Part shown: piece after piece, positions 15,304 through 22,763 of the stretch
Position numbering within the stretch: the stretch's first letter is position 1
Layout: each line of letters opens with the position of its first letter
Assembly (NCBI GenBank): GCA_900541345.1
Contig: UQJE01000036.1
Span: 1-23,714, forward strand
Source: an uncultured Blautia sp.
Lineage (GTDB): Bacteria > Bacillota > Clostridia > Lachnospirales > Lachnospiraceae
Direction: 5' to 3'
Length of the DNA: 23,714 nucleotides
Notes under the pieces: generated by a model
Databases searched by the model: none
The model's input: only the letters and a program-made list of their open reading frames with translations
Told to the model about the DNA's origin: nothing
Program-made: the position numbers and the translations under genes

Positions 15304-16344
15304 ATGACAGACATAAAGTCAATGAATAAAAAGGAACTGGCAGAGCTTGTGGGAAGCCTTGGGGAAAAGCCGTTTCGGGCAAAGCAGATTTACAGCTGGC
15401 TTCACGAGCATCTTGTTACATCTTATGAGGAGATGACAAATCTTTCCGCAGGGCTTAAAAAGAAGCTGTCTGCGTATCCGATCACAGCGCTTCACATGGT
15501 AGATGTACAAATTTCCAGACTGGACGGAACAAGAAAATACCTGTTCCAGCTTGCAGATGGAAACGTAATAGAAAGCGTGCTGATGCGCTATAAACATGGA
15601 AATTCTGTGTGCATTTCCTCACAGGTAGGCTGCCGTATGGGCTGCCGGTTCTGTGCGTCCACAATCGGAGGTCTTACAAGATGCCTCACTCCGTCGGAGA
15701 TGCTGGACCAGATTTACAGCATACAGAAGGATACAGGGGAGCGGGTTTCCAATGTAGTAGTTATGGGAACGGGAGAGCCCCTCGATAATTATGATAATCT
15801 TCTTCGATTTATTCACATCTTGACAGAGGAGGGCGGGCTTCACATCAGCCAGAGAAACCTTACGGTTTCCACCTGCGGACTTGTTCCGGAAATGCTTCGC
15901 CTGGCAGAGGAAAAGCTTCAGATCACGCTGGCTCTGTCTCTTCACGCGCCAAACGATGAGAAGAGACAGGAGCTTATGCCCATTGCAAGAAAGTATACAA
16001 TGGAGGAGGTCTTAAATGCCTGCCGGATATATTTTGAAAAAACAGGCAGAAGAATTACCTTTGAATACAGCCTCGTAGCAGGGGTGAACGACAGCGAAGA
16101 AAATGCAAGGGAGCTTTCGGGAAGGATTAGGGACATAAACTGCCATGTAAATCTGATTCCTGTAAACCCTGTAAAAGAGCGCTCTTTTCAGCGTCCTACA
16201 AGGGAGGCTGCGGAGAATTTCAAAATAAAACTTGAAAAATGCGGAATAAATGTTACTATTAGAAGGGAAATGGGCAGCGATATAGACGGTGCCTGTGGGC
16301 AACTGAGAAAAAGCTATATGGAAAAAACAGAAAGCGAGAAGTGA
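15304..16344 (+). CDS. rlmN: 23S rRNA (adenine-2503-C2) methyltransferase, radical SAM
   Basis: This 346-residue radical SAM enzyme methylates A2503 of 23S rRNA (and A37 of some tRNAs in other species), tuning decoding accuracy. The iron-sulfur cluster cysteines are in CRMGCRFC (Cys110, Cys114, Cys117), with GTGEP (155-159) for SAM binding. The two mechanistic cysteines fit Cys103 (in CISSQ) and Cys331 (in GACGQL), equivalent to Cys118 and Cys355 of Escherichia coli RlmN. The related resistance enzyme Cfr is less likely, given the full RlmN length and the operon setting. ATG 15304 follows AAGGA (15290-15294) by nine bases. The gene ends one base before prpC. Confidence 0.96.
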   Translation: MTDIKSMNKKELAELVGSLGEKPFRAKQIYSWLHEHLVTSYEEMTNLSAGLKKKLSAYPITALHMVDVQISRLDGTRKYLFQLADGNVIESVLMRYKHGNSVCISSQVGCRMGCRFCASTIGGLTRCLTPSEMLDQIYSIQKDTGERVSNVVVMGTGEPLDNYDNLLRFIHILTEEGGLHISQRNLTVSTCGLVPEMLRLAEEKLQITLALSLHAPNDEKRQELMPIARKYTMEEVLNACRIYFEKTGRRITFEYSLVAGVNDSEENARELSGRIRDINCHVNLIPVNPVKERSFQRPTREAAENFKIKLEKCGINVTIRREMGSDIDGACGQLRKSYMEKTESEK

Positions 16345-16345
16345 C

Positions 16346-17092
16346 ATGAAGGTATATTCAGCTACCGATGTGGGACAGAAGCGGAAGATGAATCAGGATT
16401 ATGTGTTTACATCAGAAGATGCAGTGGGAAATCTTCCGAATCTGTTCGTTGTCGCAGACGGTATGGGCGGTCATAATGCAGGCGATTTTGCATCGTCCCA
16501 TGCTGTGGAGATACTGGTGGACGAAATCCGTAAGGACGCAGATTATAATCCTGTAAAGGTCATACGGCATGCCATTGAAACTGCAAATACGGAAATTATA
16601 GAACAGGCACAGAAAGATGAAAGCCTCAGAGGAATGGGAACGACCATGGTAGTGTCTACAATAGTGGGACAGTACGCCTATGTGGCAAACGTAGGAGACA
16701 GCCGTCTCTATGTTGTGCAGGGACAGATCCAGCAGATTACAAAAGATCACTCACTTGTTCAGGAAATGGTAAGACTTGGTGAAATCAGCCCTGAGGAGGC
16801 GAGAAATCACAGGGATAAAAATATCATTACAAGAGCACTGGGTGCGGAAAAGACAGTGGATATTGACTTTTTTGATTTGAAACTGGAAGCAGGAGATACT
16901 ATTTTAATGTGTTCTGACGGGCTGAGCAATATGGTGGACGACAGAAAAATGGAAGAAATTATATTGGATTCAGAGATGGAACTGACAGAAAAGGGAAAAA
17001 CTCTCATAAGAGAGGCCAACCTTAATGGCGGAAAAGACAATATTGCAATTATATTGGTAGAACCATTCACGAACGAGGTGGAGAAATGTTAA
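16346..17092 (+). CDS. prpC: PP2C-type Ser/Thr protein phosphatase
   Basis: This 248-residue cytoplasmic phosphatase (also called stp) removes phosphate from Ser/Thr in proteins, including those phosphorylated by the adjacent kinase. Metal-binding and core motifs of the PPM family are intact: NQD (16-18), VADGMGG (36-42) with Asp38, GMGTT (96-100), GDSRLY (117-122), CSDGLS (189-194) with Asp191 and GGKDNI (228-233) with Asp231. It starts one base after the rlmN stop, behind a weak ribosome binding site, and overlaps prkC by seven bases. That is the usual phosphatase-kinase arrangement and implies balanced synthesis of the pair. Confidence 0.95.
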   Translation: MKVYSATDVGQKRKMNQDYVFTSEDAVGNLPNLFVVADGMGGHNAGDFASSHAVEILVDEIRKDADYNPVKVIRHAIETANTEIIEQAQKDESLRGMGTTMVVSTIVGQYAYVANVGDSRLYVVQGQIQQITKDHSLVQEMVRLGEISPEEARNHRDKNIITRALGAEKTVDIDFFDLKLEAGDTILMCSDGLSNMVDDRKMEEIILDSEMELTEKGKTLIREANLNGGKDNIAIILVEPFTNEVEKC

Positions 17093-19329
17093 AGTCGGGT
17101 ATGATTATAGCGGAACGCTATGAAATATTAGGAAAAATCGGGACGGGAGGCATGGCGGATGTCTATAAGGCAAAAGACCACAAGCTGAACCGTTTTGTTG
17201 CAGTCAAGGTTTTAAAGGCGGAGTTTCGGGAAGATACAACCTTTATCCGTAAATTCAGAAGTGAAGCGCAGGCGGCAGCCGGCCTTACACACCCCAATAT
17301 TGTAAATGTATTTGATGTAGGGGATGATGAAGGGCTTTACTATATTGTGATGGAACTTATTGAAGGCATTACTTTGAAAGATTATATTTCCAAAAAAGGA
17401 AAGCTGTCTGTAAAAGAAGCGACAAGTATTGCCATTCAGGTCTCAATGGGACTGGAGACAGCTCACAGTCATGGTATTGTACACCGCGATGTAAAACCGC
17501 AGAATATTATTATTTCAACAGATGGAAAAGTTAAGGTGACCGATTTCGGAATCGCAAGAGCTGCGTCCTCAAATACAATAAGCTCCAATGTGATGGGCTC
17601 TGTACATTACAGTTCTCCGGAACAGGTGCGCGGCGGATACAGCGATGAAAAGAGCGATATTTATTCCCTTGGAATCACTCTGTATGAGATGGTAACAGGA
17701 AAGGTTCCATTTGACGGAGATACTACCGTTGCCATTGCGATCAAGCATCTTCAGGAGGAGATGGTTGCTCCAAGCGTATATACACCGGAGCTGCCATACA
17801 GTCTGGAACAGATTATTTACAAATGTACACAGAAGAGTGTGGACCGCAGATATAATAAGATGGAAGACGTGATTGCGGATCTGAAGCATTCTCTTATTGA
17901 TCCACAGGGAGATTTTGTAAAGCTGACTTCTGTAGATAATGATGCAAAAACAGTTATTATTTCAGATGAGGAGCTTGGAACCATCAAGCACACGCCGAAA
18001 CAAAAAGTGCGTGCAGAGGTGGAAGAACTGGAAAAAGAAGTCTATGCAGATGATTTCGAGGATGGAGACGAGGAAGAGGAAGAAGAGTACCGACGCAGAA
18101 AAGAAAGACGGGAAAGGCAGAAGCGCAGACAGAAAAGAGGACCAGGCAGAGGTGTCACAATCGCAGCACTGATCCTGGGAGCCGTTCTTCTTATTGGTAT
18201 CGTTGTTGTTATTATAAAATCAACCGGTCTTCTGGAGAAAAAAGAGCCGGCAGCAAATGGAAAAGAGCAGACGCAGGAAGAACAGAGTAATAAGATGGTG
18301 GAAGTACCGGACCTTACAGGAAAAACAGAGGCAGAGGCAAAAGAACTGGCAAACAGTCTTCATATAGGGGTACAGATGATTGGTGAGGAAGCGTCCAATC
18401 AGGAAAAAGGAAGAATTTCCTCTCAGGACATTCCGGCAGGAACTGAGGTGCAGGAGTATTCCACTCTGAAATATTATATCAGTAAGGGTGCGCAGGAAGT
18501 TACCATTCCGGATATTGACGGAAAAACAGGAATTGAAGCACAGCAGCTTCTCGAGGATCTGGGTCTTCAGGTGGAAATTCAGAAAGAGTACAGCGATTTA
18601 GATGAAGATGGATACATTCTTGTAGATCCGGGATATGCGTATTCTGTTTCACCGGAACCGGGTGCAACAGCAAAATCAGGAGATAAAGTAACTCTTGTGA
18701 TCAGCCGTGGTCTTGATTACGGTGAGGGTGTGGAAGTGGAAATCCCAAGTGTAGTTGGTCTGACAGAAGATGAGGCAGTTACCACACTCGGTAAATTCCT
18801 TTTAATCGATATACAGCAGCAGCAAAGCGCAGACGTGGCAGCAGGGGAAGTGATTTCTCAGACACCGGAACCTTATTCCTATGGGGATCCGGATACAACA
18901 AACATTGCGCTTGTGGTAAGCAGCGGAAATCAGCCGCCTTCTGATACAGAAGAACCAACAGGTACACAGGGAGAGACGGGAACTTCCGATGGTACACAGA
19001 CATCCTCAGATACATCTCAGACTTCCCAGGTTACAAATGAAGCTGTACAGCAGGCGACAGCAGCAGGAGAAGTGTGGAAATGTACACAGGGCTTAAACAC
19101 ACCGGACGGTTACAGCGGCGGACCGGCTCGCCTGGAATTGATCCAGTATGTAAACGGAGTGCCTAAGGCATCTGTTATTTCCGAAGGAACATCACTTCAG
19201 TTTCCGTATCAGCTTGATATTACAGGTGTGCCAGGAGTGGCAGAAGGTACCTTATATCTTTCTGAGGAAGTGCAGGGAAGTTACCAGAATATTGGAGAAT
19301 ATTCTATTACCTTTGAGAAAGCAGAGTAA
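17086..19329 (+). CDS. prkC: PASTA-domain Ser/Thr protein kinase with extra C-terminal domain
   Basis: This 747-residue membrane kinase senses peptidoglycan or lipid II fragments outside the cell and phosphorylates proteins inside. The kinase domain (about 12-275) has the glycine loop GTGGMADV (19-26), Lys41, HRDVKPQN (133-140) and DFG (153-155); the activation loop (158-178) is rich in Ser and Thr. A Glu-rich then Arg/Lys-rich juxtamembrane stretch (310-355) leads to one membrane helix (357-378). Three PASTA repeats follow (about 404-468, 471-541, 550-614), the second with an insertion near 503-518. Then comes a Ser/Thr/Gln linker (615-660) and an 87-residue C-terminal part (661-747) of no family I recognise, which looks beta-rich. 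GGTGGAG precedes ATG 17086, which lies inside prpC. Confidence 0.95.
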   Translation: MLKSGMIIAERYEILGKIGTGGMADVYKAKDHKLNRFVAVKVLKAEFREDTTFIRKFRSEAQAAAGLTHPNIVNVFDVGDDEGLYYIVMELIEGITLKDYISKKGKLSVKEATSIAIQVSMGLETAHSHGIVHRDVKPQNIIISTDGKVKVTDFGIARAASSNTISSNVMGSVHYSSPEQVRGGYSDEKSDIYSLGITLYEMVTGKVPFDGDTTVAIAIKHLQEEMVAPSVYTPELPYSLEQIIYKCTQKSVDRRYNKMEDVIADLKHSLIDPQGDFVKLTSVDNDAKTVIISDEELGTIKHTPKQKVRAEVEELEKEVYADDFEDGDEEEEEEYRRRKERRERQKRRQKRGPGRGVTIAALILGAVLLIGIVVVIIKSTGLLEKKEPAANGKEQTQEEQSNKMVEVPDLTGKTEAEAKELANSLHIGVQMIGEEASNQEKGRISSQDIPAGTEVQEYSTLKYYISKGAQEVTIPDIDGKTGIEAQQLLEDLGLQVEIQKEYSDLDEDGYILVDPGYAYSVSPEPGATAKSGDKVTLVISRGLDYGEGVEVEIPSVVGLTEDEAVTTLGKFLLIDIQQQQSADVAAGEVISQTPEPYSYGDPDTTNIALVVSSGNQPPSDTEEPTGTQGETGTSDGTQTSSDTSQTSQVTNEAVQQATAAGEVWKCTQGLNTPDGYSGGPARLELIQYVNGVPKASVISEGTSLQFPYQLDITGVPGVAEGTLYLSEEVQGSYQNIGEYSITFEKAE

Positions 19330-19332
19330 TCC

Positions 19333-20211
19333 ATGAGAGGAAAAATCATTAAGGGAATTGCCGGATTTTATTATATCTACGCAGAAGACGGGAAGATTTA
19401 CGAATGCAAGGCAAAGGGTATTTTCCGAAAAGATAATCAAAAGCCGCTTGTAGGAGATAATGTGGAGATTTCTGTTCTGGATGAAAAAGAGATGGAGGGA
19501 AGTGTAACTGCAATTCTTCCCAGAAAAAATTCTCTGATACGTCCTGCTGTTGCAAACGTGGACCAGGCATTTGTTATATTTGCAATGGAAAATCCAAAAC
19601 CAAATTATATGCTTCTGGATCGCTTTCTCATTATGATGGAGCAGCAGGGAATTCCGGCAGTTGTGTGTTTTAATAAAAAAGATCTGGGAACAGAGGAAGA
19701 ACTTGATTTTCTTTACAGAACGTATACACAATGCGGCTACAGAGTCATTCTTTCCAGTGCCCTTAAAGGGGATGGGATTTCAGAAATCCATGAAATCCTG
19801 AGGGGAAAGACAACTGTAGTTGCAGGCCCTTCAGGGGTTGGGAAATCTTCTCTTACAAATTCTCTTCAGGGAGAAATACAGATGGAAACAGGGGAAATCA
19901 GCAAAAAGCTGAAGCGTGGTAAACATACGACGCGCCATTCTCAGGTGATTCCGGTGGGAGAAGATACCTTCCTCGTAGATACACCTGGTTTTTCATCTCT
20001 GTATCTTACAGATATGGAAGAGCAGGAACTGAAAAATTACTTTCCGGAGTTTCGGGAATATGAAGAGGGATGCCGCTTTCAGGGATGCCGTCATATTCAT
20101 GAGCCTGGCTGTGCAGTGAAAGAAGCTCTGGAAGCAGATAAGATCAGCAGGCTTCGATATGAAGATTATCTGAGCCTGCATCAGGAATTAAAAGAGAAAA
20201 GGAGATACTGA
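19333..20211 (+). CDS. rsgA: Ribosome small subunit-dependent GTPase A
   Basis: This 292-residue circularly permuted GTPase (also cpgA, yloQ) helps mature the 30S subunit. An N-terminal OB fold (1-70) precedes the permuted G motifs, in the order NKKD (114-117, G4), SAL (142-144, G5), GPSGVGKS (165-172, G1) and DTPG (216-219, G3). A C-terminal zinc site uses Cys247, Cys252, His254 and Cys260. It starts three bases after the prkC stop with no strong ribosome binding site, so coupling to prkC is likely. In Bacillus subtilis the PrkC kinase phosphorylates this protein, which fits the gene order. It ends two bases before rpe. Confidence 0.96.
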   Translation: MRGKIIKGIAGFYYIYAEDGKIYECKAKGIFRKDNQKPLVGDNVEISVLDEKEMEGSVTAILPRKNSLIRPAVANVDQAFVIFAMENPKPNYMLLDRFLIMMEQQGIPAVVCFNKKDLGTEEELDFLYRTYTQCGYRVILSSALKGDGISEIHEILRGKTTVVAGPSGVGKSSLTNSLQGEIQMETGEISKKLKRGKHTTRHSQVIPVGEDTFLVDTPGFSSLYLTDMEEQELKNYFPEFREYEEGCRFQGCRHIHEPGCAVKEALEADKISRLRYEDYLSLHQELKEKRRY

Positions 20212-20213
20212 AT

Positions 20214-20885
20214 ATGTATCAGCTATGCCCTTCAATTTTGTCAGCGGATTTTAACCGTCTGGGAGAGCAGATAAAAATTCTGGAGAAAGAGGGAGTAAAA
20301 ATCCTTCATATAGACGTGATGGACGGAGATTTTGTGCCAAGTATTTCTTTTGGAATGCCGGTAATCAAATCTATTCGAAAAGAATCAAAAATGTTTTTTG
20401 ATGTACACCTTATGGTGACAGAGCCGGAGCGGTATATCCGCGACTTTGTAGAATGCGGAGCAGATTCCATTACGGTTCATGCAGAAGCATGTGAGGATCT
20501 GGAGCGTACCATAGAACTGATACGGGCGGCAGGCGTAAAAGTCGGAGTGTCTATTAAGCCGGCAACTCCTGTCAATGACATAAGCCATCTTCTGGACGAA
20601 GTGGACATGGTTCTTATAATGACAGTACAGCCTGGATTTGGCGGTCAGAAGTATCTGGAAGAGTGCACAGAGAAAATTAAAGAGCTTCGCGAGCTGATTG
20701 ATGAGGAAGGTCTTGACACTCAGATTCAGGTAGACGGAGGCATTAATGCAGAGACGCTTTCCACAGTTATGGAAGCAGGTGCGAATCTGATTGTAGCAGG
20801 TTCTTATGCTTTCCGGGAAAATCTGGCAGAAAGCGTTCAGGATATTCACAAAAAAATGGAAGAAATCAGCAGAACAATTTCATGA
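20214..20885 (+). CDS. rpe: Ribulose-phosphate 3-epimerase
   Basis: This 223-residue TIM-barrel enzyme interconverts ribulose 5-phosphate and xylulose 5-phosphate in the pentose phosphate pathway. Family motifs are clear: SILSADF (7-13), HIDVMDG (32-38) with ligands His32 and Asp34, DVHLMV (63-68) with His65, QPGFGGQ (139-145) for phosphate binding and QVDGGI (172-177) with catalytic Asp174. AAAAGGAGAT (20197-20206) lies seven bases before ATG. An allulose 6-phosphate epimerase (alsE) is similar, but the conserved operon place between rsgA and thiN favours rpe. Confidence 0.96.
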   Translation: MYQLCPSILSADFNRLGEQIKILEKEGVKILHIDVMDGDFVPSISFGMPVIKSIRKESKMFFDVHLMVTEPERYIRDFVECGADSITVHAEACEDLERTIELIRAAGVKVGVSIKPATPVNDISHLLDEVDMVLIMTVQPGFGGQKYLEECTEKIKELRELIDEEGLDTQIQVDGGINAETLSTVMEAGANLIVAGSYAFRENLAESVQDIHKKMEEISRTIS

Positions 20886-20893
20886 GGAATATT

Positions 20894-21562
20894 ATGATTG
20901 ATACAATCGTCGTAAGCGGGGGCAATATCCAGGAAGATTTTGCCCTCGATTTTTTAAAAAAAACAGAAGAAAAACAGGGGAAAATGCCATATCTCATAGC
21001 TGCAGATAAAGGGCTTGAATTTTTCCTTCATACAGGAATATGTCCGGATATGGCAGTGGGAGATTTTGACAGCCTCTCTGATGAGGGCGAAGAGTTTTTA
21101 AAAAGTCTGGAGAACACAGAAATCTGCCGTTTAAGGCCGGAAAAAGACGACTCGGATACTCAGTCGGCAGTATGCCGCGCAGCGGAGCGAGGAGGAAAAA
21201 ATATAGTCCTTTTCGGCTGTCTTGGAACACGTCTTGATCATACTTTTGCAAATATGGGGCTTCTTGTATGGGGACAGCAGAGAGGGATTCGGGTTTCCAT
21301 TTATGACAGATATAATTACATTACAATGATAGAAAGCGGCACAGTGTTAAAAAGAAAGGAACAGTTTGGAAAATACGTATCTTTTTTTTCGCTGGGAGAA
21401 GATGTGTCGGGACTTACGCTTAAGGGATTTAAATACCCTCTGAACTGCCATTATCTCACAGTTTCCGACTGCGGTCTCACTGTGAGCAATGAGATTTTAG
21501 AGGAAGAGGCAGAAGTCACATTCGACAGCGGAAATCTCGTGATGATCATGTCGAGGGATTGA
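20894..21562 (+). CDS. thiN: Thiamine pyrophosphokinase
   Basis: This 222-residue cytoplasmic enzyme transfers pyrophosphate from ATP to thiamine, forming the cofactor thiamine diphosphate. Key motifs are AADKG (36-40), GDFDS (56-60), DDSDTQ (85-90) and GTRLDH (111-116). ATG 20894 is preceded by AGGA (20885-20888) at five bases. An in-frame ATG at 20882 overlaps the rpe stop as ATGA and would add four residues; either is possible. It is the last gene of the long run, as in Bacillus subtilis (yloS). Its stop codon overlaps the -35 of the next promoter. No terminator is visible after it. Confidence 0.94.
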   Translation: MIDTIVVSGGNIQEDFALDFLKKTEEKQGKMPYLIAADKGLEFFLHTGICPDMAVGDFDSLSDEGEEFLKSLENTEICRLRPEKDDSDTQSAVCRAAERGGKNIVLFGCLGTRLDHTFANMGLLVWGQQRGIRVSIYDRYNYITMIESGTVLKRKEQFGKYVSFFSLGEDVSGLTLKGFKYPLNCHYLTVSDCGLTVSNEILEEEAEVTFDSGNLVMIMSRD

Positions 21563-21587
21563 ACTTGAAGCTTTGTTGTGGTAAAAT
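21559..21587 (+). promoter_or_regulatory. Candidate promoter for ychF-lgt
   Basis: TTGAAC (21559-21564), 17 bases, then TAAAAT (21582-21587) with TG at 21579-21580 (extended -10). The -35 overlaps the thiN stop codon. The leader would be about 55 bases. Without a terminator before it, read-through from the upstream operon is also likely. Confidence 0.55.
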
Positions 21588-21647
21588 TTAAAATTGTTAT
21601 TGAAGAGAGTAATCCCTGTAAGAAATTTTTAGGAGGAAATAGAAGAA

Positions 21648-22745
21648 ATGAAACTAGGTATCGTAGGCTTACCAAATGTTGGAAAAAGCACATTGTTTAA
21701 TTCCCTGACAAAGGCGGGAGCAGAATCAGCAAACTATCCATTCTGTACTATTGACCCGAATGTGGGTGTGGTAACTGTTCCGGACGAGCGTCTGAATCTT
21801 CTGGGAGATTTTTACAAGTCAAAGAAAGTGACACCTGCTGTCATTGAATTTGTGGATATTGCAGGACTTGTAAAGGGCGCATCAAAAGGAGAAGGGCTTG
21901 GAAACCAGTTTCTTGCCAATATCCGTGAGGTGGATGCGATTGTTCACGTTGTGCGCTGCTTTGAGGACGGAAATGTAGTTCATGTAGACGGAAGCATTGA
22001 TCCGCTTCGTGATATTGAGACTATTAATCTGGAGCTGATTTTCTCAGATCTGGAAATCCTGGAGAGAAGAATCGCAAAAGTGACAAAGACAGCCCGCATG
22101 GATAAGGAGGCTGCAAAAGAACTGGATTTCCTTCAGAAAGTGAAGAAACATCTCGAGGACGGCAAAATGGCAATTACTATGGAGCTTGAGAATGAAGACG
22201 AGGAAGGCTTTATGGGAACGTACAACCTTCTTACATGGAAGCCTGTGATCTATGCTGCAAACGTAGCTGAGGACGATCTTGCGGACGACGGAGAGAACAA
22301 TACTTATGTACAGTCAGTGCGTGAGTATGCAAAGGAGCAGAACAGCGAAATCTTTGTTATCTGCGCGCAGATTGAACAGGAAATTGCAGAGCTTGATGAG
22401 GATGAGAAGAAGATGTTCCTGGAGGATCTTGGACTTACAGAATCCGGTCTGGAGAAATTAGTAAAGGCAAGCTACCATCTTCTTGGACTTATGAGTTTCC
22501 TTACAGCAGGAGAGGACGAGACAAGAGCATGGACAATTAAAATCGGAACAAAAGCGCCTCAGGCAGCAGGAAAAATTCATACAGATTTTGAACGAGGATT
22601 TATTAAGGCAGAGGTTGTAAATTACCGCGACCTTCTGGACTGCGGTTCTTATGCAGGAGCCAGAGAAAAAGGTCTTGTGCGCATGGAAGGGAAAGAATAC
22701 GTGGTACAGGATGGAGATGTGATTTTATTCCGTTTCAACGTATAA
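21648..22745 (+). CDS. ychF: Redox-regulated ATPase YchF (Obg family)
   Basis: This 365-residue cytoplasmic protein is the bacterial OLA1 orthologue, a P-loop protein that binds ribosomes and is linked to stress responses. It has GLPNVGKST (7-15) and DIAGLVKGASKGEGLG (70-85), then a coiled region around 130-170 and a C-terminal TGS domain (about 280-363). The nucleotide specificity motif reads NVAE (205-208) in place of NKxD, the change known to favour ATP over GTP in this family. AGGAGG (21631-21636) lies 11 bases before ATG. lgt follows after 18 bases. Confidence 0.97.
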   Translation: MKLGIVGLPNVGKSTLFNSLTKAGAESANYPFCTIDPNVGVVTVPDERLNLLGDFYKSKKVTPAVIEFVDIAGLVKGASKGEGLGNQFLANIREVDAIVHVVRCFEDGNVVHVDGSIDPLRDIETINLELIFSDLEILERRIAKVTKTARMDKEAAKELDFLQKVKKHLEDGKMAITMELENEDEEGFMGTYNLLTWKPVIYAANVAEDDLADDGENNTYVQSVREYAKEQNSEIFVICAQIEQEIAELDEDEKKMFLEDLGLTESGLEKLVKASYHLLGLMSFLTAGEDETRAWTIKIGTKAPQAAGKIHTDFERGFIKAEVVNYRDLLDCGSYAGAREKGLVRMEGKEYVVQDGDVILFRFNV

Positions 22746-22763
22746 CGTATATAAGGGTGTTTT

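Noticed and set aside
21205..21251. Possible Cfr-type resistance or acquired genes anywhere in the operon region 8053-21562
   Set aside because: The radical SAM gene is a full-length RlmN in its conserved place. No change in codon use, no repeats and no mobile-element remnants were seen in the run.
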